A stretch of 64,000 nt of DNA. Origin: Paramyrothecium sp. XJ0827. Taxonomy: Eukaryota > Ascomycota > Sordariomycetes > Hypocreales > Stachybotryaceae. Every line of letters begins with the position of its first letter. Within the stretch, counting starts at the first letter, position 1. Below the pieces are notes generated by a model. It had not been told where the DNA came from, ran no database searches, and saw only the letters and a list, made by a program, of their open reading frames with translations. The stretch spans positions 1,860,001 through 1,924,000 of the forward strand of contig JAJFPB010000001.1 in assembly GCA_020881915.1 (NCBI GenBank), written 5' to 3'. The position numbers were made by a program, and so were the translations under genes. This document shows positions 56,761 to 64,000 of the stretch, one piece after another.

Positions 56761-57672
56761 TCAAACAACCTTGCTTTCCGAATACGGCGGAGGCGCCGTG
56801 TCGCTGTAGCTTGCGTGGTAGCTCGGCCTCGGCGTGTCTTGGACCGCATCGCTGAGAGGAACCACTGCATAGTACGGCAGCGGCCCGGATCGTCGTGTCT
56901 GCACACTTGCGGGTGGCGGTGAGCTGACACGCTGAGCAGAGGTCGGGTTGAGGGCCACGCTCTCGGGCTGTGGAAATGACAACTGCGTCACCATCACAAC
57001 TAGTATCACGAGTATGAGGAAGTGCGCCAGACTGGATGACAGAGGTCAGCAAGTCGAGTATTTTACGATTCACGCAGGCGATGCTCACCAAACCACCATA
57101 GCCAAAATCCAAGACGCCGTGAGCATGGGGCACTGAGACAGTTCGTCTCCATACTCCACACACTCCGGCAGCTTGTTCGTTCCCAGAATAGGCACGTAGT
57201 CCGACTGGAATGCGATCAAGACGGCCCAGGCAGCTGTGCAAGCGACGTGGTACGCCGTGGGCGCCATCAGGACCTTGCGCCGCGTCACCTTTGTTGAGAG
57301 CTCCGTGAAGTCTCGCTTGTTCCGGGCGATCCATATGGAAACTAGCGTCGGCAAAAGCCAGTGCATTATCAGGCCAAGGGATGGCTTCAACAGGGCGATG
57401 TTAGCCTGTACACCCTGACAATGTCTTCCTGGACGGGGAACTGGGGCGCCTACCAAGGCAATCATGGTCCGCTGGATGTGATGGCCGGCTGGCGGGAACG
57501 TTATGAAAGTATCCTTGATGATTTGTCTGTCATCGCCTGACTGAGCGCCTGTGTAGGCCATGATGTTGACAATCATCTGGCCAATATCCAGCAAGATAAG
57601 TATCACCCAAATCCATATCCCCCAGAGGAGGAGCTTCGACAGCTTTGGTGGATAGATCAGGATATCGCCCAT
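56761..57672 (-). CDS. four-TM membrane protein of unknown function
   Basis: Three exons, 57672-57454, 57405-57089 and 57031-56761, give 268 residues. Hydrophobic segments lie at about 15-36, 78-97, 119-138 and 168-195; the last one is created by joining exons 2 and 3 (ILAMVVCLAHFLILVILVVM), which supports that junction. A cysteine pair (PECVEY, SQCPML) lies in the loop before TM4. The cytosolic tail is Pro/Ser-rich and ends APPPYSESKVV, where PPPY is a PY motif able to bind WW domains of NEDD4-type ubiquitin ligases (inference). Intron 1 (48 nt, GTAGGC donor) is in frame and has no stop, so it could also be retained, adding 16 residues. I do not recognise the family. Confidence 0.7.
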
Positions 57673-58498
57673 CGTTTCAAGAGGACGTGTACCCTCTCAA
57701 GTAGACCTGCAACACGCTCCGGCAGCCCTTGTAGATAAGAATATAGTGATCGGGAAAAATTAATTGTGCCGGGCAAGATGTGATGGGAAATCCATCACAA
57801 CCCACGGAGCCAGCTCCTTTGTATGTATGTATTGAACCACCCAGCCCCAACCCCGTGGGGCTCGAGCTGAAAGTTGGACGGGGCCGGGCGGTGCTCATGC
57901 CACGGGCTGCGCCAGCCAATTGCTGCTCGCCGCTGCAGCCACGAGACAGGCCCAACGGCTGATTTCGTCCTTGGCATACCAAAGGCCAAAGAGGCATGAC
58001 CACAAAACATCGTCCCCGTCTCGGCCTGAGTTTGAGACATCCGGCACTAAGCCGACTTGCGGCGTTGCGTCATTGCAAATGCCCGACATAGACTACACTC
58101 CTTTTTACGAGCATATGCCACGAGAATGAGTGCCCCGCCGAGGCAGACGACGATCACGGGCAGCCAGCTAAAACGTGTTCAAAGCTAGTCTGTTGACAGC
58201 TGAGGCAACATGCAAGCATCATCGCAGAAACTTCGCTAGGCTATTCGGCCGAGTAGCTACCAACACCGGAGCTGGTCTGGTTCACCACAATTTTCAGCAA
58301 TACTTGACGTCACAGATATCATAAAACGGCCAAAGGATGTCTTGTTTGAACGAAGTAAATTTTTAATGTACGAAATGAAGCTCAATATGCTGTGTCTATC
58401 CTGTGTCTACCCATGAGATACCAAAATGAATACAAAAATGTTCACCGCCGAGGCTGGGACAGCCCAATTGGCGCATTGCTCATTAACCCGCTGTGCTC
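57673..58498. other. spacer between the four-TM gene and the GH17 gene
   Basis: About 830 bp with no convincing gene. It contains the promoter of the four-TM protein gene and the 3' UTR of the GH17 gene. Confidence 0.45.
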
Positions 58499-59770
58499 TT
58501 AGAAGAAAGCGAAAACACTGGCGACGAGGGCCAGGCCAGCGAAAGTGGCAGTGGACAGGGCATTCATGGAAGAAGCAGCGCTGGGGGTCTCAACGGGCTC
58601 AGGAGGGTTGGTGCCATCGGAGCCATCAGAGCCGTTGGAGCCGCCGTTGGAGCCGCCAGTGGAGCCACCGGGGGTGGTGCCCGAAGGAGTGGCGCTGGGG
58701 GAGCCAGAGACGATAGGAGTAGGGGTAGAGACCAAGGTGCTGGGAGATCCAGAAACAGGGCCCTTGGTAGCAGAAGGAGTGGTGGACGAGGTCTTCTTGT
58801 CGTCATCCTTGGGAGTCTCGAAGGTGTCGGGGCAGCTCAGGTCGAAGAGGGGCTCGGTGGACAGGTTCTCGGTAATGGCGAACTTCATCTTGTTGTCGGG
58901 GTTGGAGTCGCGGAGAGTGTACCAGAAGGTAGGGACCTTGTTGAAGAGCTGACGGCAGCCGACCTCGTTCCAGTAGTACTTGGCGTTCTTGATGCTGGGC
59001 TCAGCCTCGTCCCACTTAGGGCCGATGTAGGGCCAGCCGGTCTCGGTGACCCAGACGGGCTTACCACCGGCAGCGTTCTTGGTAGCCTCGTAGGCACGGT
59101 CGAAGAGCTGACCGGAGTTCTTGATGTCGTTGCCCTTACCGTTCTCGTAGTATGGGTACTCGTCGACGCCGAGGAAGTCAACGGCGTCGATGACGGGCTT
59201 GATGGAAGAGTTGGTCCAGACGTCCCAAGTGTCGACGTGACCAACGGGGATGCTGGACAGGGCCGTGTCGGCAAAGGCCTTCTTGAAGTCGCCAATGAAG
59301 TCGACGATAGTCTGGGGGCCGGCACCGACACCAGCCTCGTTCTCACGACCAGTCACACCATCACGGTAGAGATCCTCGCTACCGATGGAGATACCGATGA
59401 TAAGGTCGGTGAGCTTCTTGCCGTGGGTGTCGACAGCCGTCTTGAGAGCCTGAAGCTCACTGTCGATGTTGTCGGTGCCCGAGGCCCAGACACCAAGGAG
59501 AATGTGGGTCTTGGTGTCAATGGCAGCCTCAAAAGCCTCAATGGGCTCGGCAGTCTGGGAGTAGGCCTGGATGTTTGTGTAGAGACGGACGGCGTTGAAG
59601 TTGCCGGGGGCGTTCTCGAGGTTCTGGGCCGTCTTGAACTCGGCCTCGAAGTCGGCCTTGAACTTGGCAGACTTGTCGGTCTTGGTGGCACCCGAGTTGA
59701 AACCGAGGTAGTTCTGGGCGGAGACACCAGCGGCGAGGGTGGCCGCAACGGTAGCGGTGGAAACGCGCAT
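58499..59770 (-). CDS. eglC: GPI-anchored GH17 glucan endo-1,3-beta-glucosidase (EglC-like)
   Basis: Intronless, 423 residues. The signal peptide is residues 1-18 (cut before QNYLGFNSGATK). The GH17 barrel covers about 20-310 and cleaves or remodels beta-1,3-glucan in the fungal wall. The acid/base is E132 in GISIGSEDLYR and the nucleophile is E243 in WVTETGWPYIG. HVDTWDVWTN and FLGVDEYPYYEN are further EglC/Bgl2 family landmarks. A Ser/Thr/Gly/Pro-rich stalk (about 325-400) leads to a GPI signal with small residues and a hydrophobic end (ATFAGLALVASVFAFF). The protein should be attached to the plasma membrane or wall. The promoter is AT-rich just upstream (TTAAATTAAATA near 59790). A 435-codon antisense frame is a codon-bias shadow. 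Confidence 0.94.
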   Translation of the reverse strand: MRVSTATVAATLAAGVSAQNYLGFNSGATKTDKSAKFKADFEAEFKTAQNLENAPGNFNAVRLYTNIQAYSQTAEPIEAFEAAIDTKTHILLGVWASGTDNIDSELQALKTAVDTHGKKLTDLIIGISIGSEDLYRDGVTGRENEAGVGAGPQTIVDFIGDFKKAFADTALSSIPVGHVDTWDVWTNSSIKPVIDAVDFLGVDEYPYYENGKGNDIKNSGQLFDRAYEATKNAAGGKPVWVTETGWPYIGPKWDEAEPSIKNAKYYWNEVGCRQLFNKVPTFWYTLRDSNPDNKMKFAITENLSTEPLFDLSCPDTFETPKDDDKKTSSTTPSATKGPVSGSPSTLVSTPTPIVSGSPSATPSGTTPGGSTGGSNGGSNGSDGSDGTNPPEPVETPSAASSMNALSTATFAGLALVASVFAFF

Positions 59771-61502
59771 GATGACTTTTTGGTGTTGGGTTTAAATTAA
59801 ATAGTGTGTGATGTTGCAGCAAATATTGAGATCTCGGGCAGCTAAAGAGTGAGCGGCCGAGAGGTCGAAGGAAAAGGAAAAAATTAGGCTGTGATTTAAC
59901 GAAGGTGTTGATGGAGTGAGTGTGTCGAAGGCGGGAAAACACGACAGAGAAAAAAAAGAAGATGGAACAAGATGAGGAGTATGAGGAAACGAGAGAGAGG
60001 ATTGACAGGCGAGAAAGGGGATAATGAAGAACGGCGAAGCAATACTGAGGACTCACACCAGGGGGGCGCGCAGCCATCACGTGACGAGCGCAGGGGGTTG
60101 TGGGTTGGCCAAGGCAGTTGCCCCTGTCCTGACCTCGTTTTAGCACATGAGCTAGCCGATCTTGGGCCAACCTGGGGTGCGCGTCCTTGCCGATCCCTGC
60201 GTGCCGTTGTTTTTGTTTAGGTCGGCCTGGCCAATACGAGCAGCACTGCCTCTGTTTTCCTGGTCCCGGGGCCTGTCACCGTGGGTTTGACCGTCGTCGC
60301 ATGAAGGACCAGGATGCGGCCTGGCTCGCAATACGGGATGGGCGTGCCGCGGGCTGCACATAATCACTGGGCGCAATTACCACCGCCTGATGTGTTGGTT
60401 CGTTGTTCAGTGACCAACGCATGGCAGATGAAATGGCGCTACCAAGAAGGCTTCATCTGATCCGAACAGTACGGATGAATCTGAATCTGGGACAGCACAT
60501 TGGCTGATGTGAAAAGCCATGGGTAAAAACCGCACCGCCTCCACAGTCACACTGCACATCGTTCCCATCAGCGATTCTAGAGGTCAAAATTATCCATAGC
60601 TCCACCCTGGTGCACTGTGCTCGCTCTGTCAACGTCAGCACAGAAGCATAATTGTGGTTATTTGGGTCGGGACAACCGGGCTGTCCCTCTTGGGGCCATT
60701 GCCGTCGAGCTCGTACCATCAAATGAGAGAAAGGACGGCAGATGCTATGATTGGTGTCATCCGGGGCGCGCCTTTTGCACTATTTGGTCCCGCTAGACCC
60801 GCCCCTTTGCTCCGTAGTGATGTTCAAGATCGAGCTGGTGGCGGCTCCACACCCACTCCGCGTGTCATGACTTTCACGCTCACCAATGGCCAGTGGCAAC
60901 AGCTACGCTACTGGCAATTGCTCAGGGGTTGCTGGCTTTAGCTTCTTTCTACCAGCGCGGCCGGAGCCGATGAGGTCGACAATGCAAAACTCTGCTTGAG
61001 CAATGTTCTAGTGTTCAACTTTTTCGGCCTAATCTGGCAAACCACACTCTGAAAATGTTGCAGAGAGTACTGAAGCCATCGGCAGGTAACCGCTAGGATT
61101 ATGATGTCTAATAAGGACACAAGAATCGTGGTCTTGCAGCTGATGCCAGACAAGGCCCTGAAATTAGATGCGACTGAAGGATTCAGCACGGCCATTCCAC
61201 CGCCTTGTAGCAGGGTTGGCATTGTTTTAGAGGAGACAGTACCATGATGACATGCGTCTCACATTCGAACTGAAAAAATAATCCTTTGTTCCGTGGCCGC
61301 TCAATGAGACATGCCAACTGGAGACAGCTGTTGGCAGCTGGCAATGGAACGGATGGTAAGTACTATGTATCTTATCAAAAAGTGGGCTTAGTGGTCGGCG
61401 TCCAAATCGATAAGCGATAAGGCCAGGAATCTGTAAAAAATTCCAGGAACCTTCCACCATTTGAGTCTTGTCGAGATCCCATCAGCCTTACCGACAGACC
61501 GA
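59771..61502. other. intergenic region between divergent GH17 and DBP4 genes
   Basis: About 1.7 kb without a convincing gene. A CACGTG lies near 60077. Frames at 60152-61222 on both strands are short and overlapping. Confidence 0.45.
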
Positions 61503-63985
61503 ATGGCCGCCAATCCGCGTAGTGCTGGGCAAAAGCCCAAGCCGTTGAAACAGAACAAGACGGACCTGCGTCAACAGAAGAGGAAGAGAGAGAATGAGGA
61601 TCTACAGAAGCTTCAAACGGCCGTGGATGATCTCGTAAGTGGGGTGTGTTGCCTACCGTTCCTGAACGTCGTCCTAACAATGCTATACAGGACGCGAAGT
61701 CGCCTGATATCAAAAACTTCACCGACCTCCCCCTCTCCGAAGCCACTCTATCGGGTCTCAAGGCCTCCCACTTTCAGGTCTTGACCGACGTGCAAGCAAG
61801 AGCTATCCCACTCGCGCTGAAAGGAAACGACATTCTTGGTGCGGCGAAGACAGGAAGCGGCAAGACTCTGGCTTTCCTGATCCCCGTTCTTGAGAAGCTT
61901 TACCGTGCGCAATGGACGGAGTTTGACGGACTGGGTGCGCTCATCCTTTCGCCCACACGAGAGCTGGCAGTTCAGATCTTCGAGGTTCTACGCAAAATTG
62001 GTCGATACCATGCCTTTTCTGCTGGTCTGGTCATTGGTGGCAAGAGTTTGAGAGAGGAAGCCGAGCGCCTGGATCGAATGAACATTCTAGTCTGCACCCC
62101 GGGCCGTATGCTGCAGCATCTGGATCAGACCGCTGGCTTGGACGTGAACAACCTGCAGGTGCTTGTCATGGATGAAGCTGATCGAATCATGGACATGGGC
62201 TTCCAGTCCGCTGTCGATGCGCTCATCGAGCACATTCCCAAGCAGCGACAGACGCTCATGTTCAGCGCTACCCAAAGCAAGAAGGTTTCGGATCTGGCCC
62301 GTCTCAGCCTCAAGGACCCCGAGTACGTGTCTGTACATGAGGCCGCTGTCTCAGCCACGCCGACCAATTTGCAACAGCATTACCTTATCACACCACTTCC
62401 CGACAAGATCGATATGCTTTACGGATTTATCAAAGCTAATGTGAAGAGCAAAATTATCGTTTTCCTCAGTTCGGGCAAACAAGTTCGTTTCGTCTACGAA
62501 AGTTTTCGCCATCTACAGCCCGGTATCCCACTTCTCCACCTCCACGGCAGGCAGAAGCAGGTTGCCCGCATGGAGATTACCTCCAGATTCACGTCCGCCA
62601 AACACTCCTGTTTATTTGCTACGGATGTTGTGGCCCGTGGTATTGACTTCCCGGCCGTGGACTGGGTTATTCAGGCGGACTGTCCTGAGGATGCAGACAC
62701 ATACATCCACCGAGTAGGCCGAACTGCCCGATACCAGAACAACGGTCGCGCTGTGCTCTTCCTTGAACCAAGCGAAGAGCAGGGCATGCTGAAGAGACTG
62801 GAACAGAAGAAAATCCCTATTCAAAAGGTTAACGTCAAGGAGAAGAAGAAGAGGGATATCAAGAATCAACTACAAAACATGTGCTTCCAAAATCCCGACC
62901 TAAAGTATCTCGGCCAGAAGGCCTTCATCAGTTACACTCGATCTGTGCACTTGCAGAGAGACAAGGAGGTCTTTAAGCTCGACAAGCTGGATCTCGACGG
63001 CTTTGCCGCAAGCATGGGTCTCCCCGGTACTCCACAAATCAAGCTGCGGAAGGGTGACGATATCAAGCGCATCAAGAACGCCCCACGAGCGGGCATGTCA
63101 AGTGGCTCTGAGTCTGAGGAGGCTGAGGACGGAACAAAGAAGCCAAAGAAGAAGAACGAGGTCCGCACCAAGTACGACAAGATGTTTGAGCGAACAAACC
63201 AGGACGTTCTCTCAAGTCACTACTCAAAATTGGTGCTTGATGGTGAACAGAAAGAGGGAGCTAGCGACGACGATGATGACGATGATTTCTTGGCAGTCAA
63301 GAGGCGGCTGAACGATGACGATCTCGACGAAGAGTCCAAGAAGGCCAACATCAGCGCACCAAAGATCATTACCGGCCTCGGCGGCGACGATCCTTATGTC
63401 GTGGACTCAAAACGACGAGAAAAGGCCCTCAAGTCGAAGAAGAAGATGCTCAAGTTCAAGGGCAACCCGTCCAAACTCGTGTTCGACGAAGACGGCAATT
63501 CCCATGAAGTCTACGAGTTGCAAGATGAGGACGACTTCAAGCAAGCTGGTACGGCAGAGGAGCAACGGCGGAAGTTCCTCGAGAGCGAGGCGGTCCGCGT
63601 CCGCGAGGCCGACGTCGACGACAAGCAGCTCGCCCGCCAACGCAAGCGCGAGAAGCGCGAGAAGCGCAAGGCCAGGGAAGCCGCCGAACGCAACGGCGAC
63701 GACTCGGACGAGGCGCCGCAGCTGCAGAGCGTCGGCGACGGCGAAGACCCGCTCGCCCTGCTGCGGTCGCTGCCCGTCGCCGGCGGAGGCCGCGACGACG
63801 ACTCGTCCGACGGGGCGGAGGAGCCCCCCAAGAAGAGGAGCAAGAAGTGGTTCGAGGACAAGGACGACGAGGAGGAGGACAAGCGCAGCAGGAAGAAGCG
63901 CAAGGGCAAGGTCATCGAGATGGACGAGGAACCCGAGACGCTGGAGGACTTGGAGGCCCTGGCGACGGGCCTGCTGGATGGATGA
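61503..63985 (+). CDS. dbp4: DBP4 (HCA4) DEAD-box RNA helicase of ribosome biogenesis
   Basis: Two exons, 61503-61634 and 61691-63985, give 808 residues; the 56-nt intron has a GTAAGT donor. The ATG at 61503 is used; a longer frame needs a TTG start. The DEAD-box core runs from the Q motif (NFTDLPLS...) through AKTGSGKT (96-103), PTREL, DEAD (205-208) and SAT (236-238) to HRVGRTAR (about 384-391). The Dbp4-specific region follows, including [20 protein letters not shown]. The long C-terminus is charged, with acidic runs and a terminal Lys/Arg/Glu-rich coiled coil. In yeast the enzyme releases U14 snoRNA from pre-rRNA and is needed for 18S rRNA in the nucleolus. Length and end match fungal Dbp4. 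Confidence 0.96.
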
Positions 63986-64000
63986 GGCCCTGTCGATACC

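Noticed and set aside
58493..59800. 435-codon plus-strand frame over the GH17 gene
   Set aside because: It is the antisense shadow of a well-supported glucanase gene and shows no domain of its own.
1..64000. tRNA, rRNA and CRISPR features
   Set aside because: I looked for B-box-like GGTTCGAnnCC sequences with a matching acceptor stem and for regularly spaced repeats with unique spacers and found none; CRISPR is not expected in a fungal nuclear genome.

Overview
The window is nuclear DNA of a filamentous ascomycete (Pezizomycotina), most probably a Sordariomycete. Its genes carry short introns of 46-69 nt (79 nt for one inferred leader intron) with GT...AG ends, most with CTAAC/CTGAC-like branch sites. 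The gene set is also typical: GH10 xylanase, GPI-anchored GH17 glucanase, Git3-type GPCR, NACHT/ankyrin NLR-like protein, HNH-family proteins, an LSH/MUS-30-type remodeler, and single-copy housekeeping genes (RPO41, ATP25, DBP4, PPX1, ARC1). I do not name a genus. Intron coordinates come from reading splice sites and keeping the reading frame; no transcript data were available.

Layout. 1-5.8 kb: the 3' end of an unknown membrane or GPI-type protein, a secreted GH10 xylanase, and a cysteine-rich single-pass membrane protein. 5.8-9.8 kb: about 4 kb with no convincing gene. 9.8-17.4 kb: an accessory, rearranged island with an intact 11-exon SNF2-RING ATPase gene, an HNH gene, a duplicated 83-nt piece of HNH tail on the far side of the SNF2 gene, and a head-to-head truncated HNH-family 5' half bracketed by 50-nt inverted repeats. 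19.7-37.9 kb: core genes (GPCR, class I glutamine amidotransferase, exopolyphosphatase, ATP25 divergent from RPO41, ARC1-like protein divergent from a MUS-30-like SNF2 remodeler). 39.2-51.5 kb: an 1838-residue ankyrin protein, an F-box-like cysteine-rich protein and an NLR-like protein. 52.7-64 kb: a small methyltransferase, a GH79 beta-glucuronidase pseudogene, a four-TM protein, a GH17 glucanase and DBP4.

Functional links. ATP25 and RPO41 both serve mitochondrial gene expression and share a 463-bp promoter region. GH10, GH17 and the dead GH79 gene are cell-wall or plant-polysaccharide functions. The NLR-like, ankyrin and F-box genes are a type of neighbourhood seen in fungal non-self recognition, but nothing in the sequence proves a joint function.

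Best candidates for something undescribed are the HNH/SNF2 island (all ten differences between its duplicated 83-nt pieces are transitions, as expected after RIP), the inverted-repeat-bounded HNH half-gene with its 33-nt AT-rich minisatellite, and the NLR/giant-ankyrin neighbourhood.
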